The notes: generated by a model from the sequence alone, not told the origin. 64,000 bases of DNA from Flavobacterium notoginsengisoli (GCF_014207905.1 NZ_JACHLB010000012.1:1-64000), one strand, 5' to 3'. Shown: positions 51,274 to 60,490, numbered from the stretch's first letter. Numbers and translations: made by a program.

Positions 51274-53377
51274 AAGCCAAGTGTTTTTGATTGTTTTTTT
51301 GAAGTAAAATTTCATCGCATTTCGGACAATATTCATGTTCTCCGTTTAGATAACCATGAATTGGACAAATGCTGAAAATTGGTGTTACTGTTATGTAAGG
51401 CAATTTGAAGTTGGTTAAAACTTTCTTTACGAAGTTTTTACAAGCTTCTGGACTGCTTATTTTTTCTCTCATATAAAGATGTAAAACTGTACCGCCAGTA
51501 TATTTGCATTGTAATTCGTCTTGAAGCATTAAAGCCTCAAAAGGATCGTCTGTAAAATCTACCGGAATCTGCGAACTGTTTGTATAATAGATATTTTCAT
51601 TTTGCCCTGCTTGCAAAATTTCAGGAAAACGTTTTTTATCTTCTTTCGCAAAACGATACGTTGTTCCTTCTGCTGGAGTCGCTTCCAGATTGTACAGATT
51701 TCCAGTTTCTTCCTGAAATTCTTTCATTCTTAACCGAATATGATCTAGAATTTCGGTCGCAAAATGAATTCCAGAACTGCACGTAATATTTTGTTTTCCT
51801 TCAGAAAAATTAATCACCATTTCGTTCATTCCGTTTACGCCAATTGTAGAGAAATGATTTCTAAAATGTTCCAAATAACGTTTGGTGTAAGGATAAAGTC
51901 CGCGGTCGTACATTTTCTGGATAAAAGTTCTTTTTTTCTCCAAAGTCGATTTTGCAATCTGTAATAATTCATCCAAATGAGTAAATAAGTTGATGATATT
52001 TCCTCTGTGCAAATAGCCCAAACGCGCCATATTGATGGTTACAACACCAATACTTCCTGTCATTTCTGCGCTTCCAAAAAGCCCATTTCCTCGTTTTAGC
52101 AATTCTCTCAAATCGAGTTGTAATCTGCAGCACATACTTCGAACAGCATTAGGTTTGTAAGCCTCTGGGTTTTCAATTCGATTTCCTTTTTCATCCAAAA
52201 TATATTGGCTTCCAATAAAATTCTGAAAATAAGAAGAACCAATTTTAGCTGTGTTTTCAAACAATAAATCAACATTTTCTCCTTGCCAATCAAAATCTTC
52301 TGTAATATTTACGGTCGGAATCGGAAAAGTAAACGGTTGTCCGTTAGCGTCGCCTTCAGTCATAACAGTGTAATACGCTTTATTGATGAGGTTCATTTCC
52401 TGTTGAAAATCAGCATATTTTAAATGGATTAGTTTTTCAACGCCTCTTTTTTGAGCTTCATCAATTAAAATCTTATCTTTTATTTTAGCGAATAAATGTT
52501 CGTTATTTTGTGTCGGAATTTGTTCTTTTAAATCTTCTGGAACATTCCAATCCAATGTAATATTCGTAAAAGGCGATTGTCCCCAACGCGCTGGAACATT
52601 CAAATTATAAACAAAACTTCTAATTGCTTTTAAAACTTCTTCATAAGAAAGCTGATCTTTAAAAACATAAGGTGCCAAATACGTATCAAAAGAACTGAAA
52701 GCCTGAGCGCCAGCCCATTCGCTTTGCAAAATTCCAAGAAAATTAGCCATTTGCCCCAATGCTTCTCTAAAATGAGAAGGAGGTCTGCTCTCGACACGTC
52801 CTCGAACGCCATTAAAACCTTCATTTAATAGCACTCGGAGGCTCCAACCAGCGCAGTATCCGGTAAGACAATCCAAATCATGAATGTGTATGTCGCCATT
52901 CCTATGAGCAGCACCTTCTTCTTTATTGTATATTTTATCCAGCCAATAATTGGCGATCACTTTTCCTGCGGTATTACTGACAAGTCCCGCATTCGAATAC
53001 GAAATATTCGCATTGGCATTGATTCGCCAATCTGACTGGTTAATATATTCTTCGACAGTTTGCGTGCTGTCTATATAGGTAGTATCATCATTTAAACCAT
53101 TAATATGTTCGCGCTGTAATTTTCGGGTATGACGGTAAATAATAAACGAACGCATGGTTTGAAAATAGCCGTTTTCAAAAAGAACTCTTTCAATAATATC
53201 CTGAATCTCTTCGACAGGCCACGAATATTTGACTTCCAGACCAGAAAGAACAATTTTGTATATCTTTTTGTCGAAAGGTTTATTGACACTTTGAAAAGCT
53301 TTTTGAATAGCGTCCAGAATTTTATAAGCTTCAAAAGGCTTATAATCTCCATTGCGTTTTATTACATATTTTTCCAT
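51254..53377 (-). CDS. nrdD: anaerobic ribonucleoside-triphosphate reductase catalytic part (NrdD), lacking the glycyl-radical tail
   Basis: This 707-residue class III ribonucleotide reductase has an N-terminal ATP cone (about 3-95, VIKRNGDYKPFEAYKI). The barrel has catalytic-region motifs such as RSMCCRLQLDLREL, and a zinc-binding segment near the end has Cys in FSICPIHGYLNGE and CPKCDE. It then stops after about 20 unrelated residues (QKNNQKHLAYENKNA), before the glycyl-radical segment, which is in the next frame. It makes deoxynucleotides without oxygen, and NrdG is encoded downstream. Confidence 0.92.
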   Translation of the reverse strand: MEKYVIKRNGDYKPFEAYKILDAIQKAFQSVNKPFDKKIYKIVLSGLEVKYSWPVEEIQDIIERVLFENGYFQTMRSFIIYRHTRKLQREHINGLNDDTTYIDSTQTVEEYINQSDWRINANANISYSNAGLVSNTAGKVIANYWLDKIYNKEEGAAHRNGDIHIHDLDCLTGYCAGWSLRVLLNEGFNGVRGRVESRPPSHFREALGQMANFLGILQSEWAGAQAFSSFDTYLAPYVFKDQLSYEEVLKAIRSFVYNLNVPARWGQSPFTNITLDWNVPEDLKEQIPTQNNEHLFAKIKDKILIDEAQKRGVEKLIHLKYADFQQEMNLINKAYYTVMTEGDANGQPFTFPIPTVNITEDFDWQGENVDLLFENTAKIGSSYFQNFIGSQYILDEKGNRIENPEAYKPNAVRSMCCRLQLDLRELLKRGNGLFGSAEMTGSIGVVTINMARLGYLHRGNIINLFTHLDELLQIAKSTLEKKRTFIQKMYDRGLYPYTKRYLEHFRNHFSTIGVNGMNEMVINFSEGKQNITCSSGIHFATEILDHIRLRMKEFQEETGNLYNLEATPAEGTTYRFAKEDKKRFPEILQAGQNENIYYTNSSQIPVDFTDDPFEALMLQDELQCKYTGGTVLHLYMREKISSPEACKNFVKKVLTNFKLPYITVTPIFSICPIHGYLNGEHEYCPKCDEILLQKNNQKHLAYENKNA

Positions 53378-53389
53378 CCTAATATTTAT

Positions 53390-54121
53390 TTACAGTACTT
53401 TTTCAAAAGTTTTTTCGAGTTCAATTACTTTTGGAAACAGGATATTATTTTCTAAATGAATATGTTTTCTTAAATCTTTTTCAAATTCTTCCAACATGGC
53501 AAAGGCAACTTTGTACGTATTGCAAGATTCTGTTGGAGGCGTGTAGTTGTTGGTTAAAGCTGCAATTCGTTTAAATCTTCCGCTTTCTATTTCATGATCT
53601 TCTTTCAAAGTCGTAATCGGATTTTCAATACTTAAAAATGGAGGCGTGCCTAAGTAGTCTCCTTTAGTCTGAGCATTTTTCATTTTTATAATGAAAGGAA
53701 AAACAACCATTTCTTCTCTTTTCATATGAGCCTTTAGATCTAGATAAGATTTAGAAAATATGGTGTGTATTTCATGTAATTCAGGATGAATAGGGCCATG
53801 AACTCCAGATAATTTATTTAGATATTGAAGAATTATAGGCGCTTTTTCATTAATGTATCGATGATGTGTCTTAGTGAGATAATCTGCAATTATATCAACT
53901 GGCCATGTTTTATAATCGAATGATTGATTAACGGTACTTCTTTTTGCATCTCGAATGTATTCAATTAAAATGGTTTCATCAATATCTCGTTTTTTACAAA
54001 CTTCTTCGATGGTTCTATATCCTTTACAGCAAAAATCAATATGGTATTTTGTAAAAACGGCTGCCGTTCTGAAATCATCTGCTACGATTTCGCCAATGGT
54101 ACTTTTATTTGTTAGTTTCAT
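53390..54121 (-). CDS. ric: iron-sulphur cluster repair di-iron protein (Ric/ScdA/YtfE)
   Basis: This 243-residue protein has the ScdA N-terminal domain (residues 1-60, with DFCCKG) and a hemerythrin-like four-helix region with the His and Glu ligands of a di-iron centre (HHRYINEKAP, HPELHEIH, HMKREEMVVFPF, DHEIE, HIHLENNILFP). It repairs nitric-oxide- or oxidant-damaged Fe-S clusters. The genes around it (NadA, NrdG) encode Fe-S proteins, a logical setting. 13 bp to nrdD and 28 bp to nadB indicate one operon. Confidence 0.92.
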   Translation of the reverse strand: MKLTNKSTIGEIVADDFRTAAVFTKYHIDFCCKGYRTIEEVCKKRDIDETILIEYIRDAKRSTVNQSFDYKTWPVDIIADYLTKTHHRYINEKAPIILQYLNKLSGVHGPIHPELHEIHTIFSKSYLDLKAHMKREEMVVFPFIIKMKNAQTKGDYLGTPPFLSIENPITTLKEDHEIESGRFKRIAALTNNYTPPTESCNTYKVAFAMLEEFEKDLRKHIHLENNILFPKVIELEKTFEKVL

Positions 54122-54148
54122 AATGGGAGGTATAGATTAATTTTTGGT

Positions 54149-55663
54149 TCAGCACATTTGTTTGTTTGGCGCTTCTTTACATTGCTTAATTATCAGTAGC
54201 GCAGTTGCAATCATATTTGAAAATTCTATAAAAGGAATTGTAATTTCATGCGATTCTGTAAGTGAAACAGCATAATTATGAAGCTCTTTTATTTTGATAA
54301 AAACTTGTTCGGCGTCGCGTTCTTCACTGGTGTAAAAAGAAGTGACCAGTTTTTGCAATTCTTTTTTTAATATTTCAAAAGCCATATAATCGTCAACTCT
54401 ATGTGCTTTTGGAAATTTTGGAATTAGTATTTTGGATGAAAAAATAAATTCAGCAATAGTTTTGTCTACATTTTCAGAAGCTTGATGCGCAAAAACCAAA
54501 GCCTCTAAAAGCGAATTTGAAGCCAGACGGTTTTTTCCGTGCAGTCCAGTTCTTGCGCATTCGCCAACGGCGTAAAGATTTTTTATTGCGGTTGCACCAT
54601 TTTGATCAACTTTAATTCCGCCACACTGATAATGGGCAGCCGGAACAACCGGAATTAAATCTTTTTCTGGTTTTATACCTAATTCATTGCAATGCGCTGC
54701 AATTACTGGAAAATGAGCATAAAATTCAGCTTTGTTCAAATGTCTGCAGTCTAAATAAACATGATTTTTTCCGCTTAAACGAAGTTGTTTAGTAATAGCA
54801 TCAGAAACCATATCTCGTGTAGCCAATTCGCCTCGAATATCATATTTAAACAAAAATCTTTTCCCATCGTCGTTTACAATATGAGCGCCAAAACCGCGAA
54901 CGGCTTCGGAAATTAAAAACAACGGATTTTCTTTTCCTGTAAACAAAGCTGTCGGATGAAACTGCATATATTGCATGTCTACAATTTCTGCTCCTGCGCG
55001 AGCAGCCATTGCAATTCCGTCTCCAGTTGCAATTTTCGGATTGGTTGTGTTTTCAAATAGCTGACCACATCCTCCAGTACTTAAAACAACAGTTCGTGTT
55101 CTAATGTATTTTATTCGATTGTATTTCTTTTCATAAAAAAAGGCTCCGGTACAGATCGTTCTATTCCGCTTCACTTCTGTATTCAAGTCAATGACCAGAT
55201 GGTTTTCTAAAAGTTCAATGTTTGGCATTTTCTTGATGATCTTGAGCAGTTTTTGCTCAATCTCCAATCCGGAGCTATCTTTATGATGTAATATTCTGTT
55301 TTGAGAATGTCCGCCTTCCAGTCCTAAATCCCATTGGCCTTTTTCATTTTTGTCAAAAGAAGTTCCAATTTCAATTAATTCCTGAATTCTTTCGGGAGCT
55401 TGCTTAATAACCATATTAACGATTTCTTTATCGCAAAGGCCGCCTCCAGAGCGAAGCGTATCATGTATATGCTTATTAAAACTGTCTTTTAAATGATCTG
55501 TTACAACTGCAATGCCGCCTTGTGCAAGCTGCGTATTAGTGTTTTTTGCAGTTTCTTTAGTCATTATAACAATAGATAAATCTGGACGTTTTTTTGCTGT
55601 TTTCATTGCAAAAAATAATCCCGAAATACCAGAACCGATGATTAATATATCTGTTTTAAGCAT
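54149..55663 (-). CDS. nadB: L-aspartate oxidase
   Basis: This 504-residue flavoprotein has the FAD dinucleotide motif IIGSGISGLFFAM near residue 7, QLAQGGIAVV, and the succinate-dehydrogenase-like catalytic block (HPTALF, RGEL, HYQCGGIKVD). It oxidises aspartate to iminoaspartate, using oxygen or fumarate as acceptor, in the first step of NAD synthesis. It precedes ric and follows nadA in the same operon. The link to anaerobic genes fits fumarate-dependent use. Confidence 0.93.
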   Translation of the reverse strand: MLKTDILIIGSGISGLFFAMKTAKKRPDLSIVIMTKETAKNTNTQLAQGGIAVVTDHLKDSFNKHIHDTLRSGGGLCDKEIVNMVIKQAPERIQELIEIGTSFDKNEKGQWDLGLEGGHSQNRILHHKDSSGLEIEQKLLKIIKKMPNIELLENHLVIDLNTEVKRNRTICTGAFFYEKKYNRIKYIRTRTVVLSTGGCGQLFENTTNPKIATGDGIAMAARAGAEIVDMQYMQFHPTALFTGKENPLFLISEAVRGFGAHIVNDDGKRFLFKYDIRGELATRDMVSDAITKQLRLSGKNHVYLDCRHLNKAEFYAHFPVIAAHCNELGIKPEKDLIPVVPAAHYQCGGIKVDQNGATAIKNLYAVGECARTGLHGKNRLASNSLLEALVFAHQASENVDKTIAEFIFSSKILIPKFPKAHRVDDYMAFEILKKELQKLVTSFYTSEERDAEQVFIKIKELHNYAVSLTESHEITIPFIEFSNMIATALLIIKQCKEAPNKQMC

Positions 55664-55692
55664 GTTATTTTGATTTTAGCGTTATTGCATTT

Positions 55693-56625
55693 TTATGATA
55701 ACTCAAGCATTCTTTCAATTGGTTTTAAAGCTTCAATTCTAAGCTCTTCTGAAATCTTCATTTCTGGACTTTCATTTTTAAGGCACAAATACAATTTTTC
55801 TAGTGTATTCATTTTCATAAAAGCACATTCGCTACAGGCACAGCTGTTGTCTTCTGTGGAAGGAGCCGGAATCAGCGTTTTATCGGGTACCGCTTTAGAA
55901 AGCTCATGCAGGATACCGGCTTCTGTAGCCACAATGAAAACGGCAGCAGGATCCGTTTTAATAAAATTAATAATGCCTGAAGTAGAACCGATATAATGCG
56001 CCACTTTCAAAATATGGCTTTCAGATTCAGGATGCGCTGCTATTTTAGCTTTCGGATTCTTATTATAAATCTCAATTAGTTTGTCTAATGAAAAGGCTTC
56101 ATGCACAACACAAGAGCCTTTCCATAAGACGAGGTCACGTTTGGTTTCTTTTTTGAGATAATTACCTAAATTCTCATCCGGAGCAAATATGATTTTTTGT
56201 GTTTCGGGAATAGACCCGATTATTTTTTTGGCATTCGCCGAAGTACAAACCAAATCGCTCATGGCTTTTATTTCGGCAGAGCAATTAATGTATGTTACCA
56301 CAATATGATTGGGATATTGTTTTTTAAACAATTTAAAATATTTCGGATCGCAACCATCTGCAAGAGAACAACCCGCATCCCAATCTGGAAGCAATACTTT
56401 TTTGTTTGGATTTAAAATTTTAGCCGTTTCTGCCATAAAATGCACTCCAGCAAAAACAATAACATCAGCATTTGTATTTTGCGCTTTTTTAGACAATTCT
56501 AGACTATCTCCAATAAAATCTGCTATTTCCTGAATCTCTTCATTTTGATAATAATGAGCTAGGATTACAGCATTCTTTTCTGCTTTCAATCGAGTGATTT
56601 CCTGTCTTAAAAAGTTATTGTCCAT
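55693..56625 (-). CDS. nadA: quinolinate synthase
   Basis: This 310-residue [4Fe-4S] enzyme has the three cluster cysteines in the usual places: YINCSAE (about 110), WKGSCVVHE (about 170) and CSECAFMKMN (about 265). It also carries HYYQNEEIQ near the N-terminus. It condenses iminoaspartate from NadB with dihydroxyacetone phosphate to quinolinate. First gene of the nadA-nadB-ric-nrdD-nrdD'-nrdG operon, with an FNR-type box upstream. Confidence 0.93.
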   Translation of the reverse strand: MDNNFLRQEITRLKAEKNAVILAHYYQNEEIQEIADFIGDSLELSKKAQNTNADVIVFAGVHFMAETAKILNPNKKVLLPDWDAGCSLADGCDPKYFKLFKKQYPNHIVVTYINCSAEIKAMSDLVCTSANAKKIIGSIPETQKIIFAPDENLGNYLKKETKRDLVLWKGSCVVHEAFSLDKLIEIYNKNPKAKIAAHPESESHILKVAHYIGSTSGIINFIKTDPAAVFIVATEAGILHELSKAVPDKTLIPAPSTEDNSCACSECAFMKMNTLEKLYLCLKNESPEMKISEELRIEALKPIERMLELS

Positions 56626-56660
56626 TTTGAAAGTTGATGGTATTTGTAATTTTAATACGG

Positions 56661-56705
56661 TAAATGTATTATCATCATTTCTTTCAAAACATGATTCAAA
56701 TCATG
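56661..56705 (-). promoter_or_regulatory. FNR/Crp-type box and -7 box of the nadA operon
   Basis: The 16-bp palindrome CATGATTTGAATCATG (56705-56690) contains TGAT-N4-ATCA, the Fnr/Crp-type half-site arrangement. On the minus strand TACATTTA (56668-56661) is a near -7 box. The palindrome centre lies about 40 bp upstream of the likely start, a class II activator position. Confidence 0.75.
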
Positions 56706-56770
56706 CTGTTACATATTTTTTTTTATATTTTATGCGATGAAGAAAGTATTTGAGAAGTGTGCGAAATAAA

Positions 56771-56805
56771 AAAAGGCTTTAACTCTTTTAGAGTTAAAGC
56801 CTTTT
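56771..56805 (-). terminator. terminator of the mscS-type gene
   Basis: A 16-bp perfect stem (56771-56786 with 56790-56805) with a 3-nt loop and flanking A/T runs, just after the channel gene's stop codon on the minus strand. Confidence 0.9.
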
Positions 56806-56830
56806 ATCGATCTGAATGATTTTTATTTTC

Positions 56831-59185
56831 TTAACTAGAGAAATTCAATCCTTTATTTTTAAAACTTACATAAAGTTCTTGTCTTGCTGAACTTATTGTT
56901 TCTTCGGTTCTATAAATGCTACACCAGAACTTAATAAGCAATTTATATTTTCCGTCAGAAATAGAGCTGTAATAAATCTGAGATGGTTTTGCATTGTTTA
57001 CCAAAGGAAGATTAGCCAGTGTTTCGTTTACAATAGTATTTATTTCTTGCGGAATGGTTTCTCCATTGATTTCAAAAGTAATTTCGACCAATTTAAAATT
57101 ATCAGTGTACGTCCAGTTGGTGATATTTTGAGATAATAAATTACCATTCGGGATAATAATTTCGGCACCATTTGGCGCATTGATTTTGGTAGTTCGAAGT
57201 CCCATCGATTTTACACGACCAGATTCTGAACTAATCTCGACAACATCACCAATCTGTATAGGTTTATCAAAAATTAAAATAATTCCAGATACAAAATTGT
57301 TAACCACATTTTGAAGTCCAAGTCCGACACCGACACCTAAAGCTCCTAAAAGAATGCTTAATTTATCTAAAGGCATTCCAGAAGCCGCAACAGCCAATAA
57401 ATAACCGCTAATTAAAACAACTAATCGCGTAATAAGTAATTTAGAATGCTGTCTTTTGTTGATGTTTTCTTCGTTTTCATCGTCAATTTCACCAAAGAAA
57501 TACGCCACATATTTCTGTAATAAATGGGCTGCCCAAATGATAATAAAGAATAAAACGATATTGCCCAGCGTAAATGTAATACTTCCAATTGTGTTGGGAT
57601 GGCTTAAAAGAGATGCTAAAGAAGCACGAAGCGATTCCCAAATATTTAAATTTGAAGCAATAACAATCAGCCACATATAACTGATTACGATGATAAAAGG
57701 TTTTTTAAGTGTGTCTGATAAACTTTCATAATCAAACATTTTTTCAATTCCTCTTTTAACTCTTGTTGTATAAATCTGCAATAAGATAATTTCTAAAATA
57801 ATCTTCAATAAAACACTTAGTGCAACAATTTGAGTTAAAGAAATAAATGCAGTAAGACTTAACATATTTGATAAAGAAACTCTTCCAAACAAATTGTAAA
57901 GAATCGACAAAACATTTAATCCGATAAAAAGAATGCTAGCCCATTTAAGAAAGCCTTTTATATACAATTCATCTTTCAGCGTTTTAATCTGAACCAAACC
58001 ATAACGGATTCCCAAAAGATTAATCGCAACAAAAGCAAAGCGCTGTAATAATCCGATGGTTATAAATAAATCTAGAAAACAAAGTGCAAAGAATAATCCA
58101 ATAAGAAAAAGCCAGTTTCGCATAGAAACTCCCGACCACTGATTTTTGAAAAGTATTGTTAAAGCACCGAGTAAAAGAAGCTGTATAAATTCTAAAAACA
58201 AAGCTGGTGCATACAAATTAGTCACGACTGCAATGTTCAATGCAATTACAATTACAGGTACTAAAACGCCTCGATTTAAGTACTTAAAGTTTAAAAGAGA
58301 AAGACTTTCAGAATAACCGTTTGCTTTTAAATATTTCACATTTCGGTTAATGTACCAAAACAAAAGTCCCATAAAGAAACATAATGTAATCAATCCGCCA
58401 GCCTTGTAGCCTAGATAATATTCGGCAACATTTTCTTCAATTATAATTTTGGCTTTAATGTTATGCGTTACTTTTTTAGAAGCTGCAGAATCGTTAATCT
58501 GCCACCAAGAAGGATATTCTTTCTTAAAAATACTGATTCCAGATTTTTCAAGTTTGCTTTCAACCGTAACTAAAGCATTCGAAACGGCAATTTTTCGCTG
58601 AACGGTCAGTCTTTTTTTATTGTTTAAAGTAGTCTGATTTTTAGTCATCAAACTATCTGTGCCAACGTATCTTTTTCTAAGATTTGCAAATTCTTTTTTG
58701 AACTGTTTACGACGAATCGTATCTTTTATCAAAGTCATTAAAGTCTTGTCTTTTCGAAGTTCGATAACGCGACTTTTGATCTTTTCGAGATTCAGATTTC
58801 GTTCATTAATGGCTTTATTCTGGTCTTCTAATTCCTGTTGAATTTCTTGAAGAACAATGCGATACATTTGCTGATTACGCACATTTGGATTTGCGCCTTT
58901 TAAACTTTCAAGAATTAAATTCAGTTTGCTTTCTGTACGTTTCATCTCGCCAAAAAGATGACGAGTATCGCCAGCAAAATCAATGTCATTGTAGGCAGAT
59001 TCTAATACTTCTCCAGCTTTTTCGATCGCCATTAAATAATCGCTGTCGGTAGCTGTGGTATCATTAAATAAACGTCCGCGGTTTTCTTTTTTGACTTGTT
59101 TTTGTTCTTGCGCGTAACTAGACTGTGTAACGAAAAAAACAAAAAATAAGGATAGGAAATAAAAAGTTCTCTTTTGAAAAATCAT
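56831..59185 (-). CDS. large mechanosensitive channel of the MscS family
   Basis: This 784-residue protein has a signal peptide, an N-terminal periplasmic coiled-coil-rich region (about 30-240), many membrane helices in the middle, and a C-terminal MscS core (about 590-780). The core has the pore-lining helix and the family pattern GALGVGVGLGLQNVVNNFV followed by DKPIQIGDVVEI. This layout matches the large MscK/MscM-like group. It would open under membrane tension to release osmolytes. Confidence 0.9.
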   Translation of the reverse strand: MIFQKRTFYFLSLFFVFFVTQSSYAQEQKQVKKENRGRLFNDTTATDSDYLMAIEKAGEVLESAYNDIDFAGDTRHLFGEMKRTESKLNLILESLKGANPNVRNQQMYRIVLQEIQQELEDQNKAINERNLNLEKIKSRVIELRKDKTLMTLIKDTIRRKQFKKEFANLRKRYVGTDSLMTKNQTTLNNKKRLTVQRKIAVSNALVTVESKLEKSGISIFKKEYPSWWQINDSAASKKVTHNIKAKIIIEENVAEYYLGYKAGGLITLCFFMGLLFWYINRNVKYLKANGYSESLSLLNFKYLNRGVLVPVIVIALNIAVVTNLYAPALFLEFIQLLLLGALTILFKNQWSGVSMRNWLFLIGLFFALCFLDLFITIGLLQRFAFVAINLLGIRYGLVQIKTLKDELYIKGFLKWASILFIGLNVLSILYNLFGRVSLSNMLSLTAFISLTQIVALSVLLKIILEIILLQIYTTRVKRGIEKMFDYESLSDTLKKPFIIVISYMWLIVIASNLNIWESLRASLASLLSHPNTIGSITFTLGNIVLFFIIIWAAHLLQKYVAYFFGEIDDENEENINKRQHSKLLITRLVVLISGYLLAVAASGMPLDKLSILLGALGVGVGLGLQNVVNNFVSGIILIFDKPIQIGDVVEISSESGRVKSMGLRTTKINAPNGAEIIIPNGNLLSQNITNWTYTDNFKLVEITFEINGETIPQEINTIVNETLANLPLVNNAKPSQIYYSSISDGKYKLLIKFWCSIYRTEETISSARQELYVSFKNKGLNFSS

Positions 59186-59294
59186 AATATAATGGCTTAT
59201 TTAGGGAGTTCAAATTTAATTTTTTTTAGAAAACTTTCGGTTACGAAATATTAAATTTAAGCACCTTCAAAACGCATTACAATAGCTGTTTATT

Positions 59295-59540
59295 TTACGA
59301 ATTACGTAAAGCAATTTCTTTTTTGATTTCTTTTAAAGAATTGGAATTGATGATGATAATCGGAACCATAGAAAAAGGAACCACAAACAAAGCCGAAAAG
59401 CCTTTTTTTACAAATAAAAATATAACAGCAATTAATAGAATTATATTTAATGCAATTAAAGAATAAATTGCAACCTTAATCATTTTTTCTTTTTGAAGTA
59501 ATTCTTCAAGGCTCATATCACTTGGTTTCTTTGCTTTCAT
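59295..59540 (-). CDS. small two-helix membrane protein
   Basis: This 81-residue protein has an acidic/basic N-terminus and two hydrophobic helices (about 22-47 and 49-65). Relatives are sometimes called redox-active disulfide protein 2, but there is no cysteine pair here, so I would not use that name. It is divergent from an HxlR regulator gene with 92 bp between them. Confidence 0.6.
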   Translation of the reverse strand: MKAKKPSDMSLEELLQKEKMIKVAIYSLIALNIILLIAVIFLFVKKGFSALFVVPFSMVPIIIINSNSLKEIKKEIALRNS

Positions 59541-59632
59541 TTTATATTTTTACGTTAGGATTCTCACAAAGATTAATAAAAAAAATAGTATAAAACAATA
59601 AGTCAGATTTTTTTGACTATAGAATTAATTTC

Positions 59633-59926
59633 ATGGAAGAAATCGAAACTTGTCCGGCACAAAGACTTTTAAAAATGTTATCTGGCAAATGGAAGGCAGA
59701 AATTTTTCGTTTGTCGGTAGAATCTCCACTGCGTTTTAATAGTTTACTTCGACAAATTCAAGGTTCAAACAAACAATCTTTGGCAACTGCTTTAAAAGAA
59801 TTGGAAGAAGAAGGGCTTTTAGAAAAAACGACCATTAAATTAAAACCGCTTCATATAGAATACAATTTGACGGAAAAAGGAAAAATGCTGATTCCTGTTT
59901 TTGAACAGTTGGAAGGATTGTCCTAG
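59633..59926 (+). CDS. HxlR-family transcriptional regulator
   Basis: This 97-residue winged helix-turn-helix protein is typical of HxlR (KWKAEIFRLSVESPLRFNSL and LEEEGLLEKT). Cys7 in the N-terminal ETCPAQ motif is at the position of the redox-sensing Cys of YodB/HypR-type relatives, which respond to quinones and hypochlorite. The neighbouring membrane gene is its likely target. A small inverted repeat AGTCA-TGACT (59601-59618) in the gap could be its operator. Confidence 0.85.
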   Translation: MEEIETCPAQRLLKMLSGKWKAEIFRLSVESPLRFNSLLRQIQGSNKQSLATALKELEEEGLLEKTTIKLKPLHIEYNLTEKGKMLIPVFEQLEGLS

Positions 59927-60100
59927 TTTTTAGCTTGTATGAATAAACTAGATTAGAATTCTTTATGATTTGTATTATAGTTCTAAAATAAAAAGAGATA
60001 GAATTAAATCGAATTCTTTTAAAAAGCAATATAAATTTAGAAATTGTTAAAAAGAATTACCTAAAGCCTTCTAGATAGTAGAGATTTCTATATTTTAGTT

Positions 60101-60108
60101 TAAATTTG
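60101..60108 (+). promoter_or_regulatory. -7 box just before the small periplasmic protein gene
   Basis: TAAATTTG ends 4 nt before the GTG start at 60113, so the transcript would begin close to the start codon. Confidence 0.4.
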
Positions 60109-60112
60109 CCAT

Positions 60113-60490
60113 GTGCCAAAACAAATTGTCTACATATTTATTTTTCTAATTGCTTCAAACAGCAGTTTTATACAGCAGTTTTATAAACTGCCTGTATTAA
60201 TTCAGCATTACGAAGAGCACAAACAACTCATGGATTTAAGTTTTATGGACTTTTTATCTATGCATTATTGGGGAGAAGACTTAAAAGACAATGATGCAGA
60301 CCGTGACATGCAACTTCCCTTTAAAACAATAAACAGCAGTTCAGTACACTTTGTTTTCATTTTAGACGACAAAGATTTACTTCCGACTCCTTTCAATCCA
60401 GAATTACCACAATTAAAAATACCAACTTATAGATCTGATCTTTTTTCAGATCCAAATCTGCTTTCCCTTTTTAGACCTCCAATCGCATAA
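60113..60490 (+). CDS. small exported protein upstream of metal efflux pump
   Basis: This 125-residue protein opens at GTG 60113; a stop codon lies only 12 bp upstream, so no earlier start exists. The first 20 residues are hydrophobic (QIVYIFIFLIASNSSF), and the mature part has an HYEEHK motif, a DFLSMHYWGEDLKDNDADRD acidic stretch and a C-terminal proline-rich end. The His/Asp-rich middle is a reasonable metal-binding candidate. It precedes the pump gene by 81 bp. Confidence 0.65.
   Translation: MPKQIVYIFIFLIASNSSFIQQFYKLPVLIQHYEEHKQLMDLSFMDFLSMHYWGEDLKDNDADRDMQLPFKTINSSSVHFVFILDDKDLLPTPFNPELPQLKIPTYRSDLFSDPNLLSLFRPPIA

Noticed and set aside
51293..51299. Canonical -1 slippery heptamer A AAA AAC at the end of nrdD
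   Set aside because: A -1 slip would enter the wrong frame; the glycyl-radical domain lies in +1 phase, so only loss of one A or a +1 shift could join them.
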